Of a DNA stretch of 20,331 bases, positions 10,114-19,945 are shown in pieces; position 1 is the first letter of the stretch, and each line of letters starts with the position of its first letter. Below the pieces are notes generated by a model. The model saw only the letters and a program-made list of their open reading frames with translations. It was not told the origin of the DNA and did not search any database. The position numbers were made by a program, and so were the translations under genes. The stretch spans positions 1 to 20,331 of the forward strand of contig MU400936.1 of NCBI GenBank assembly GCA_022578965.1, in the 5' to 3' direction. The DNA comes from Xylaria sp. FL1777. Lineage: Eukaryota; Ascomycota; Sordariomycetes; Xylariales; Xylariaceae.

Positions 10114-10132
10114 TTATTTCTTTTTTTTTAAA
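10114..10132 (-). promoter_or_regulatory. Probable polypurine tract of element C
   Basis: Read on the minus strand, the bases next to the 3' LTR are TTTTAAAAAAAAGAAATAA followed by TGTTATAAAA. A purine run directly before the LTR's TG is the plus-strand primer expected in LTR elements, and it agrees with the pol reading direction. Confidence 0.6.
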
Positions 10133-11340
10133 ATTGTTGTTTTAATAATTTTCTGTAAGTATTTTTTTTTTCTTTTTTTTCTATATGTTATAATATTAAA
10201 ATGCATTAAAAAAACTAACTGTTTATTTAAAACAAAGCAAAAATTCGTTTTTGCTTTTTTTATTAATTTTATTAGCTATAAAGTTATGCTTTATTTTTGC
10301 TGTTTTAATTAATTATTAACGTATAAAATAATAAATAATATATTTTGTTGTTTTAAATATATATGCATTAGTTGCTTTTGTAATAAATTAAAAGTTTTAA
10401 TTAATTTAATTAATAATATAGTTTTTAAACACTGTTGTTTTAAAAAAAAAAAAAGCAAGCAAAATAACAGCTATTTTTAGTTTAAAAAAAATTAAAACAA
10501 ACTTAAAATAGCTTTAACTTTATTTTAAGCAAGTTAGCTTAGCTTTATATATAAAAACGTTTTTTAAAAGCAAAAAGTATTAAAATAGTTTAATAAAAGC
10601 TTTAGTTTTTAAATAAACTAAATAAAATAAAGCATATTAAAAAAAAATAAAAAGCGCTAGCAAAAAAGCAAAAATAATAAAAAAAGCAAACTAAAGCAAC
10701 ATAAGCTGCTTTGTTTAAGTTTAATTAAAATTTTTTAAGCATTTTTTTTAAAGTTAACTTTTTTTTTCTAGTTTTAAGCAGTTAAAATATTAGCAATAAA
10801 ACTAATTTATAACTACTTTAGCAGTTTTTAAGTATTTTTTAGGTTTTTAAGTATTATTAGCATATAAATATTTTTTTTATTTAATAAAATACTTTAAATT
10901 ACTATTATTTTAACAAAAATTTAATATATTTTTAACTTTATAAATGTTTTAATTTATTTTTATTTTTAGTTATATTTTAATAAGTATTTTAATAAATGCT
11001 AGTTTTAGTAAAAAAATGTAAAAAATAAAGTAAATTTGCATATTTTTTAGTAATAATAATTTATAGTTAGTAAGTAAAATAACTTTTTTAATTTTAAAAA
11101 AGCTAAGTTTTTTAAATTTTAATTTATTGCTTAGTTGTTTTGTTTTAATTTAAAAAATATTAATGTTTATATTTTATTTTTGTTATAGCAAATAAACTTT
11201 ATTTCTTTTTTTAAAAATTAGTTTTTTAGTTTATTTTTTATTATAATATATTAATATTTGTTGTTATAAAAATTAAAAACATAATTATAGTTTAACTTAT
11301 AGCGTTTTAATTTTTGTTATAATAGTTTTTGTTTAAAGTA
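10133..11340 (-). other. 3' part of element C interior: integrase C-terminus and 3' UTR, not resolved
   Basis: Minus-strand sequence between the integrase core and the polypurine tract. By analogy with fungal gypsy elements this stretch would hold the integrase GPY/F module and possibly a chromodomain, but neither motif could be read with confidence. It is T-rich on the plus strand, like the rest of C. Confidence 0.4.
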
Positions 11341-11349
11341 TTATAGTTA

Positions 11350-12200
11350 AAATAGCAAATATTTTTATTAATGTTTTTTTTTGTTTTTTAATAGTTATTT
11401 GCTATTTATAAATAGCTTTATATAAAAATATGTTTATATTTTTGTTTATTAATATATTATATAAGATTTATACTATTAATAATAGTTTTATTTAATTGTT
11501 TTATTAGTAGTTAATATAACTTTATAAATATTGTTTTAATATTTAGTTTAGTTTTTTTATTTATTTATTTGTTTATAAGTAATAAGCAGTTAAAAACTTT
11601 AGTTTAATACTAATAAATTTAAAAAAGCTAGTTTTAAACTTAAAAGTAAATAATTTATTTTAATTTAAAATAATTTTTTTTAGTAGCTTATGTTTATTTA
11701 AATATTAGCATATAAAAGCGTATATAAGTTGTTTAGCTGTTATATTTTTTTTAAATAATAAAAAGTAAGTATACTTAATAAATTTATTAATAATAACTTA
11801 TATTTTATTATATTATATTTTTATAACTAAATTAATTAATAAAAATAATGCTATAATAAAATTTTAAGCAATAGTATGCTATGCTTATTTAAATATTTAT
11901 ATAAATTATAATAGTTTATAAAGCTTATATTAAGCTATTTTAGCTTTATTATAAATATTGCACTTTTTTATAATAGATTTAACTATGTTTTATAGTTTTA
12001 AAAAATTATACTTTTTTTATAATTGTTAAACTATTTTTATTATTTTTTAGTATTTATATAATAAAGATTTATAAAATTCTTTAATAAACTTGTTTTATAA
12101 AGATTTTAATAAATAAACTTTATATTTATATATTAGCTTATTATTTTTTAATTTTTTATGTTTTTATAGTTATGCTAATTTTTTTAAGTTATAAGCTTAT
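11350..12200 (-). pseudogene. Integrase remnant (pol) of element C
   Basis: Ty3-type integrases insert the cDNA into the host genome. The minus strand near 11590-11543 reads T-A-Y-[H]-[P]-[Q]-T-[D]-[G]-[Q]-[T]-[E]-[R]-L-N-[Q], bracketed residues being those needing one or two transitions to restore. It is preceded by a damaged I-K-L-x-x sequence and followed at 11530-11470 by Y-I-N-Y-Q-Q-[D]-N-W-x-[E]-L-L. Then comes Y-N-x-x-I-N-x-x-x-x-x-x-[P]-x-[E]-A-x-Y-[G] at about 11465-11405. This is the standard conserved stretch at the end of the gypsy integrase core. Upstream, around 12190-12080, a weak H-x-Y-K-N-I-K-N-[W] and later Y-x-x-x-L fragments may be the HHCC zinc-binding region. The first catalytic Asp was not located. 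Confidence 0.85.
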
Positions 12201-12329
12201 TATAGCTATATATTTATAAGGTTTTTAAGTATAACTTTAATTTTTAAGCTTTTATTTTTTTAGAAATATAATATTTAAATGTTTTTTTTTAAAACTTTAA
12301 ATCTTTTTTGATTTTATTAGCTTAGTATA

Positions 12330-12720
12330 TTTGCTTAAATGTTTTTTTTTTTTTAATATAGCATATTTTAAAGTTAAATTTAAAAAAAAAAACTATTTAA
12401 TTTTTATGTTATTTAATAATCTTTTGCGTAATTATAAATTTTATTAAGTTTTAATAATTTAAATAAATTTTAATTAGCTTTATAATTTTTATAAAAAATA
12501 GTTTTTACTTTTTAAATACTATAATAATTATAAGTAGTTTTTTGTTATATATAAAGTATTATAATGCTATATTTTATAATGCTTTAAAGTAATAAACTAC
12601 TAAGTGCTATTTTTTGTTGTTTTTTAGTTGTTTTAAAACTTTTATAATTATATTATTTAAAGCATTTATTTTTAGTTTTTTTTTTTTTTATAAATTAAGT
12701 AGTTTAACTATAAAGTTAAA
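12330..12720 (-). pseudogene. RNase H remnant (pol) of element C
   Basis: RNase H removes the RNA template during reverse transcription. On the minus strand, near 12670, T/I-[D]-A-L-[D] begins the domain (both Asp codons now AAT). Q-L-K-N-N-K-K-[W]-H-L-V follows, then Y-Y-[S]-K-A-L and [D]-K-[E]-L-L-x-I-V-x-[A]-F-K-K-[W] (12545-12500). Next are Y-x-[D]-[H]-[Q]-N-L near 12460-12440 and N-[R]-x-x-K-N-[W] with F-N-F-K-I-C near 12410-12361. These match, in order, the TDAS-D, SRKL, KELLAIV, TDHKNL and R-x-ARW blocks of Ty3/gypsy. A one-base frame change is needed near the start of the domain, between RT thumb and RNase H. Confidence 0.85.
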
Positions 12721-12779
12721 AGTAATTTTTAGTTTTAGTTTTTTAAAAGCTTTTTAAACTTCCTTTAAAATTAAAAAGG

Positions 12780-13620
12780 ATTTTTTTTTGTATTTTTTTC
12801 TTATATACTTTATAAAGTAAAATGCTATTTTTTTAAAGTTTTAAATTAATATTTAAACATAGTTTAAAAATCTTAATGCTTGTTATATATTTATAATAGT
12901 AACTAAGTTAAATATTTTTTAATTTTATATTATATTAATTTTTAACTATTAAATCTATATTTGTTTTAAAATAATTATAAATTTTAAAAAGTTGATTTTT
13001 TATATGTGTTATATATATTTTTTTGTATTAAGTTATAATTCTGCTTGTTTAAATATTTTTAATACTTAAGTTATATGTTTTTTATGTTTTTTTAGTGTTT
13101 TAAAATAAATCAAAATATTATTTAAGTAAATAAATATAAACTTATTTAAAAACTTCTGTAAAATTATTATTATTATATATTAAAAGCTAGCTAATATGTT
13201 TTATAGTTTTTATAATATAATTATATACTTATATAGTTTATATATTGTTTATATAGCAGTTTTTTATTTTTTTTCTTTAGTTATTTTAATAATATAATAT
13301 TTATTTAAAATATTAATTGCTATAAACTATTTTGCTTAGCTAATATTTTCTTTTATAGTTATTAATAAAATAAAAAAATATTTATTTATAATAATAATTA
13401 TGTTTAATAATTAGTAATTAATTATTATTTGCTATATTAGTTTTTTTTTTTTATTAATTAGTTGTTTTTTATTTTTTATTTTAAGTATTAGTATTATAAA
13501 GTATTTAATAAATAACTAAAATTCTTTTAAAAATTTTTTTGCTAAATTTTTTTAAATATATTTTTATAAAGCGTTTGTTTTGTTTAAGCTTATATAGTAT
13601 ATTTAATAAAGCTTTAATTA
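12780..13620 (-). pseudogene. Reverse transcriptase remnant (pol) of element C
   Basis: All core RT blocks are legible in one frame. They begin with A-L-x-[E]-Y-I-[Q]-[E]-N-L-A-K-[G]-F near 13570-13520, then [D]-Y-[R]-x-L-N near 13420 and [Y]-[P]-x-[P]-L-I-[T] with A-K-[W]-F near 13380-13321. Next come T-A-[F]-[R]-T-I-Y near 13260 and N-[A]-[P]-A-S-F-[Q] at 13200-13180. The catalytic box, normally Y-L-D-D, is at 13128-13117 and reads Y-L-N-N-I-L-I-Y: both GAT codons are now AAT. K-T-L-[E]-[E]-H and the thumb (L-[G]-F-I-I, Q-A-x-x-[G]-F-L-N-Y) follow to 12850. Bracketed residues are restored by transitions. The box and order are typical Ty3/gypsy. Stops replacing Gln/Arg/Trp abolish function. 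Confidence 0.93.
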
Positions 13621-14990
13621 ACATTTTTTTTTAATAAAAATATAATAATTTTATAAGCTATATTTAAAAAGTTTTTTTTTTTTTTTTTTTTAAATAGTTT
13701 GTAAAATTTGTAATATATTTTTAGTATTTTATTTAGAATTTTTTTTGCGATTTTTCTAATTTTTTTGCTTTATTTTTTATTTTTTTAATTAATAGTTTTT
13801 ACTTTTTATTAAATTAAAAAGTTGCTAGTTTTTAGCTATAATATTTCTAAAATAATATTATAATTAAATATATTAGCAATATTTAATATAATTTGTTTTT
13901 TGTATTTTTATATAAATATATTAAAAAGTTTAGTTTTTTTAAGTATATAATTATTATTATAGCTAAAAGTACTTTTATTAAATTTTTTAATTTTTTAAGA
14001 TTTTTGCTTATATTTTTAAAAAATTTTATTTTGTTTTATTACTTTAAGTAAAATTATATTAACTTATGCTTTTAAGTTAATTAAAATATTATATTTTTTT
14101 TTTTAATATATAAGTTTAATTTTAAATTAGTTTTACTAGTTATTATATTAAACTTTATATAAAGCTTTAATTTCTTTAGTTATTTGCTGCTTTTTTAACA
14201 AATGTTTATTTTGTTTTTTGATTTTTTTTTATAAAATGTTTAAATGCTTGTTTTATTTAGTATTTTAAATATTATTATACTTTATTTTGTTTTTGCTTTT
14301 AAATAAGCTTTAAATTGTAGTTTTTAAGCTTTTTTACTTTTAATAACTATTTTTTAATATAATTATGCTTTAATTAGCTAATAATATTTATAGTAGTTAT
14401 TTTTACATTTTTTTAAAATAATATTATAAATATAATTAAAATTTTCTTTAAATATTGCAAATTTTTATAAATCTTTATAATAAACTATAATTATAACTAA
14501 TTATTTTAATTTATAAAGGTTTTATATTTTTATTTTTATAATTTGTTTAAAAAACTAATTATTTTTTAATTTATTAAATAAGTATTAATAATAATAATAT
14601 ATTATATAATAATTTTATAATACTTCGTTATATTTTAAATCTTTTAAGCATAAAATATTATTATTATTTTTTATTATAGTTTTATTATAGTAATAACTTT
14701 TAGCAATTAATTAAATTGCTAGTTTTAATTTTTAAAATATATTAGTTTTTATATTAATTATTAATGCTTTTTTGTTTTATTATATTTAAAGCAATTTTAG
14801 CTATAAAAATACTTTATTTATTTTTATTAGCTTTTTTTTTGTAGTATTTTTTATAACTTTTAATTTTATTTATTTTTGCTTTAAAGTTTTATAAGTTTTA
14901 TTTTTTTAAGTTTATTTAACAATTAAATATTTTAGTAATTTATAATTAGTTTAATAATTATACTATTTATAATTATAGTTTTATTTTTTT
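13621..14990 (-). other. Gag-pol junction of element C: protease expected, not recognised
   Basis: Between gag and RT on the minus strand an aspartic protease (D-[ST]-G motif) and a linker to RT should lie. I could not read a convincing D-S-G box here. Long T runs (13674-13691) and damage on both strands hide the frame. The stretch is legible in two copies, C and B (about 18580-19950, reversed), so a consensus should resolve it. Confidence 0.4.
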
Positions 14991-16787
14991 AAATATAATT
15001 TTTTTTTAAGTTATATTTTAAGTTTTAATAGTTTAAAATTTTTATAGTTTTATAAATCTGCTAATTATATTAATTTATTATTTTTTATTATTTATTACTT
15101 TTAGTTAAATTATTTTTTTAAGTTATATATTAAATAACTTTAATTGTTTATATAGCAAATATATTTTTTTGCAATTTGTTTTAATAATTATAAAGCTTTT
15201 AAATAATATTTATATGTTTATTTATTTTAACTTATATAAATAAAACATTTAAATTTATTTAATATAACATTTTTATTTTAACTTAAAACAATAATTTTAT
15301 ACTTTTGCTTTAAAAATATATTTTTTAAATTGCTTTATTGTTTTTTGTTGTTTTAAACTTTTATAATTTATACTTTTTTTTTAAGTTAAAAAATCTTTTC
15401 TTTTTTATAGCTTTTTTTTTTGTTTTTTTTTTTAAATTAGCATTATTTTTAAAAGTATTTTTTTTTATATAATTATAACATTTAACTTTAAATATATTTT
15501 AAAGTTATTATTTTTAAACTTTATTAATTTGCTTAAATTTTTATTTAATACTTTTTTAAGTATTTTTTTTTTTGTTTTTTTTAGTTCTTTTAGTTTTAAA
15601 GTACTAATTAAATAATTATTAATTAATTATAATAGCTATATTAATATATATATTAATTTTTGCTAGTTTATTTATTTTATATAGTTTGTTTTAAACTTAA
15701 GTTTTAAGTTTACTATAAAATAAATAAAATAATATAAGCTTAAATAATTTTAAAATTGCTACTAATTATTTAAATTTTATAGCATAATTTATTATTACTT
15801 TTGTTTGTTTTAAGCAATAAAGTGTTTTTTTTGCATGTTTTGCTTTTTAAATATTTTTAAATAATGCTTTTATTTAATTTTTAAACTTAATATAGTTTTT
15901 AAAAATTTTTTTTATTTTTAGCTTAAAGTTAGTTAACTTGTTAGCTTTTAAGAAATCTTTTAAAATAAGTTAAAACTATTTTAATATTTTTTCTAATAAA
16001 AATTATAAAATAATTATTATTTTTTAGTTCTTTTTTGTAATAATAATAAAATGCTATTTTAAATAAAGTTTAACGTAAATTAAAAAGGCTTTTATATTTG
16101 TAAATTTATTATAAAGCTTTAAAGCAATAAATTTAAAACTTTTAATATTTAGCATTTTTAACATTATAAATAATTTTAATAATAAAAGCAGTAATAATAA
16201 TAAAAAGTTAGGTTTTTTATTTTAAGTTATTATTTTAAGTATAATAATAATAAAAATAAACGTTAGATTTACTAATAATAATATTAATATTAGTTATAAT
16301 ATAATTATTTATTTAAAACTTTAATTTATTATTATAATAGTAGTTATTATTGCTATTTTAATTATTATAGCTAGTATTTATACTAGTTTAAAAATTATAA
16401 TACTTAATATTTAAGCTATTTTTTAAGTTAAAATAACTAGTTTGCTTTATAGCGCTAGTATTAATATTAGTTTTTTTTTATTACTACTGTTTAACTTTTT
16501 TTTTTTTATTACTGCTTTTTTTTTAATAAAAGTAGCTAGTAAAAGTACTAAAGTTTATTATTTTAGTATATTACTAGTTTTAAAAATCTTTAAAATTTTT
16601 AAACTTAATTTTTAACTTTTTGTTTTTAGTAATATAACTTAAATTTAGTTTATTAATTATTAAATAAAGTTTACTTATGTAATATTATTTTGCATTTTTA
16701 TTTTTTAAATATTTTTTAGTATATTTTTAAAAGTTTATTTTATAAATTGTTTATTACTTAACTTTTTATATTAATATTTGTTTTTAT
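14991..16787 (-). pseudogene. gag remnant of element C
   Basis: First frame after the 5' LTR and leader. The start codon is probably at 16787-16785 (ATA, former ATG), with the same 34-nt spacing as A and B. Alignment with B's gag fixes the frame through the first ~180 residues. After them a helix-rich stretch resembling a capsid follows, judged only from composition. The limit towards protease is not visible and the lower coordinate is approximate. This copy covers the site at which C's own family inserted in B (about 16250), confirming the empty target sequence. Confidence 0.6.
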
Positions 16788-16821
16788 ATATTAAGTTTTA
16801 TTAATTAAAAAGCTATTAAAA
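16788..16821 (-). promoter_or_regulatory. 34-nt leader of element C (primer-binding site expected)
   Basis: On the minus strand it reads TTTTAATAGCTTTTTAATTA and on to the gag start; see 9048-9081 for the less damaged version in B. A tRNA match cannot be claimed. Confidence 0.35.
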
Positions 16822-17315
16822 TATAATAAACTTATTATACATTAATATAATAGGTTTGCTTTTAAGGTTTTAATTTGCAAATAATAATAGAATTTTTAAT
16901 AGTAGTTTGTTAAAAAAGTTTTTAAAGTACTTTTATTACTATGCATTAATAAAAGTTTTAAGAAATTAAAAATAATAAATATATTAATGCTTAGCAATTA
17001 TAAAAAATTAATAGCTAAAAAACTAAAACTAAATAAATAACTAAATATAAAAAGTGCATAATTATATAAACAAAAAAAAAGTAAAAAAAATAGTAATCTT
17101 TCTTAAATTATTGCAAGTTTAATAAGCATTAAATTATTATAAGCTTAGTAAGCTTTAAATTATTATAAGCTTAATAAGCTTTAAATTATTATAAGCTTAA
17201 TAAGCTAAATAAATTATTATATAACTTTAGCTTTAGCTAGTAAAAAAAAAAGTGCAAAGTATGTATAAAAGCATTAAGCTGCTTTAAAGGCCACCTTTGT
17301 GCTAATTTTATAACA
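16822..17315 (-). repeat. 5' LTR of element C (right side, 494 bp)
   Basis: Starts TATAATAAACTTATTATAC (damaged from TGTAACGGACCTGTTATAT in the partner LTR) and ends GCTAATTTTATAACA. It keeps AAAGGCCACCTTTG near 17285-17299, shared with A. Its tandem array is 17105-17208. Confidence 0.92.
17105..17208. repeat. Four tandem 26-bp units in C's right LTR
   Basis: Same array as 2061-2164, here reading AAATTATTATAAGCTTAGTA-like units. Confidence 0.85.
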
Positions 17316-17320
17316 TTATT
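17316..17320. repeat. Target-site duplication of element C, right copy
   Basis: TTATT, identical to 9615-9619. Confidence 0.9.
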
Positions 17321-18580
17321 ACTATTATACCTAAAATAATAACTTAAAATAAAAAACCTAACTTTTTATTACTATTATTGCTTTTATTATTAAGATTATT
17401 TATAATGTTAAAAATGCTAAACATTAAAAGTTTTAAACTTACTGCTTTAAAGCTTTATAATAAATTTATAAATATAAAAGCTTTTTTGATTTATACTAAA
17501 CTTTATTTAAAATAGTACTTTATTACTATTATAAAAAAGAACTAAAAAATAATAATTATTTTATAATTTTTATTAAAAAAAGTATTAAAATAGTTTTAAC
17601 TTATTTTAAAAAATTTCTTAAAAGCTAATAAATTAACTAATTTTAAGCTAAAAACAAAAAAAAATTTTAAAAACTACGTTAAGTTTAAAAATTAAATAAA
17701 AGCATTATTTAAAAATACTTAAAAAGTAAAACATATAAAAAAAGCACTTTATTGCTTAAAACAAATAAAAGCAATAATAAATTATGCTATAAAGTTTAAA
17801 CAATTAATAGCAATTTTAAAATTACTTAAGCTTACATTATTTTATTTATTTTATAGTAAACTTAAAACTTAAGTTTAAAACAAATTATATAAAATAAATA
17901 AACTAGCAAAAATTAATATATATATTAATATAGCTATTATAATTAATTAATAATTATTTAATTAGTACTTTAAAACTAAAAAAACTAAAAAAAACAAAAA
18001 AAAAAATACTTAAAAAAGTATTAAATAAAAATTTAAGCAAATTAATAAAGTTTAAAAATAATAATCCTAAAATATATTTAAAGTTAAATGTTATAACTAT
18101 AAAAAAAAAAAACACTTTTAAAAATAATGTTAATTTAAAAAAAAAAACAAAAAAAAAAGCTATAAAAAAAAAAAGATTTTTTAATTTAAAAAAAAAGTAC
18201 AAGTTATAAAAGTTTAAAACAATAAAAAATAATAAAGCAATTTAAAAAATATATTTTTAAAGCAAAAATATAAAATTGCTGTTTTAAATTAAAATAAAAA
18301 TGCTATACTAAATAAATTTAAATGCTTTATTTATATAAATTAAAATAAATAAACATATAAATATTATTTAAAAGCTTTATAATTATTAAAACAAATTGCA
18401 AAAAAATATATTTACTATATAAATAATTAAAGTTATTTAATATATAACTTAAAAAAATAGTTTAACTAAAAGTAGCAAATAATAAAAAGTAATAAGTTAA
18501 TATAGTTAGCAAACTTATAAAATTATAAAAATTTTAAACTATTAAACTTTAAAATATAGCTTAAAAAAAAATTATGTTTA
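17321..18580 (+). pseudogene. gag remnant of element B, C-terminal part
   Basis: Continues the frame broken at 9619: with C and one TTATT removed, codons run through Y-Y-Y-x-T-[Q]-N-N-N-L-K at the join. A longer helix-like stretch follows (17400-17620, for example K-S-F-F-D-L-Y-[Q]-T-L-F-K near 17481). This alternation of Leu/Ile/Phe with Lys/Asn (damaged Glu/Asp) suits a capsid domain, but no family match was made. The 3' limit is approximate. An apparent 82-residue minus-strand frame at 17954-18202 lies antisense to it and is an artefact of poly-T composition. Confidence 0.55.
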
Positions 18581-19945
18581 AAAAAATAAAACTATAATTA
18601 TAAATAGTATAGTTATTAAACTAATTATAAACTATTAAAACATTTAGTTATTAAATAAACTTAAAAAAACAAAACTTATAAAACTTTAAAGCAAAAATAA
18701 ATAAAATTAAAAGCTATAAAAAATACTATAAAAAAAAAACTAATAAAAATAAATAAAATATTTTTATAGCTTAAATTGCTTTAAATATAACAAAATAAAA
18801 AAGCATTAATAGTTAACATAAAAACTAATATGTTTTAAAAATTAAAGCTAATAATTTAATTAATTATTAAAAGTTATTACTATAATAAAACTATAATAAA
18901 AAATAATAATAATATTTTATGTTTAAAAAATCTAAAATATAATAAAGTACTATAAAATTGCTATATAGTATATTATTACTATTAATATTTATTTAATAAA
19001 TTAAAAAATAATTAGTTTTTTAAACAAATTACAAAAATAAAAATATAAAACTTTTATAAATTAAAAAGGTTAATTATAACTATAATTTATTATAAAGATT
19101 TATAAAAATTTGCAATATTTAAAAAAAATTTTAACTGCACTTATAATATTATTTTAAAAAAATATAAAAATAACTATTATAAATATTATTAGTTAATTAA
19201 AGCATAATTATACTAAGAAATAATTACTAAAAGCAAAAAAGCTTAAAAATTATAATTTAAAGCTTAATTAAAAGCAAAAATAAAACAAAACGTAATAATA
19301 TTTAAAGTGCAAAATAAAATAAGCACTTAAACATTTTATAAAAAAAAATCAAAAAACAAAATAAATACTTGCTAAAAAAACAACAAATAGCTAAAAAAAC
19401 TAAAGCTTTATATAAAGTTTAATATAATAATTAATAAAACTAATTTAAAGTTAAACTTATATATTAAAAAAAAAAATATAATACTTTAATTAATTTAAGA
19501 ATATAAGCTAATATAATTTTATTTAAAGTAGCAAAACAAAATAAAATTTTTTAAAAATATAAGTAAAAATCCTAAAAAATTAAAAGATTTAATAAAAATA
19601 TTTTTAGCTATAATAATAGTTATATACTTAAAAAAATTAAACCTTTTAATATATTTATATAAAAATATAAAAAACAAATTATATTAAATATTGCTAATAT
19701 ATTTAATTATAATATTATTTTAAAAATATTATAGCTAAAAACTAGCAACTTTTTAATTTAATAAAAAGCAAAAACTATTAATTAAAAAAATAAAAAACAA
19801 AGCAAAAAAATTAGAAAAATTGCAAAAAAAATCCTAAATAAAATATTAAAAGTATATTATAAATTTTATAAACTATTTAAAGAAAAAAAAAAAAAAGAAC
19901 TTCTTAAATATAGCTTATAAAATTACTATATTTTTATTAAGAAAA
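18581..19945 (+). other. Gag-pol junction of element B (protease region, not recognised)
   Basis: Reverse complement of about 13621-14990 in C. No legible protease motif. It serves as the second copy for building a consensus. Confidence 0.4.

Larger units (their letters stand above)
9620..17315 (-). mobile_element. Element C: complete but dead Ty3/gypsy LTR retrotransposon (7,696 bp)
   Basis: Two 494-bp LTRs (9620-10113, 16822-17315) enclose 6,708 bp, flanked by TTATT duplications, inside B's gag. On the minus strand the order is 5' LTR (right), gag, an unresolved protease region, reverse transcriptase, RNase H, integrase, polypurine tract, 3' LTR (left). RT before integrase places it in Ty3/gypsy (Metaviridae). 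Length and layout are normal for an autonomous fungal gypsy element. Stops are spread through every frame, and the RT catalytic Asp codons are Asn. The two LTRs, identical when it inserted, now differ at many sites, nearly all transitions with no length change. Confidence 0.93.

Noticed and set aside
10133..11340. Chromodomain at the integrase C-terminus
   Set aside because: Expected for many fungal gypsy elements, but no aromatic-cage motif could be read on the minus strand.
17954..18202. 82-codon minus-strand open frame rich in Phe, starting MYFFFKLKNLFFF
   Set aside because: It lies antisense to B's gag remnant, consists almost only of Phe/Leu/Ile/Lys from poly-T composition, and matches no family. 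A chance open frame of A-rich coding-strand DNA read backwards.
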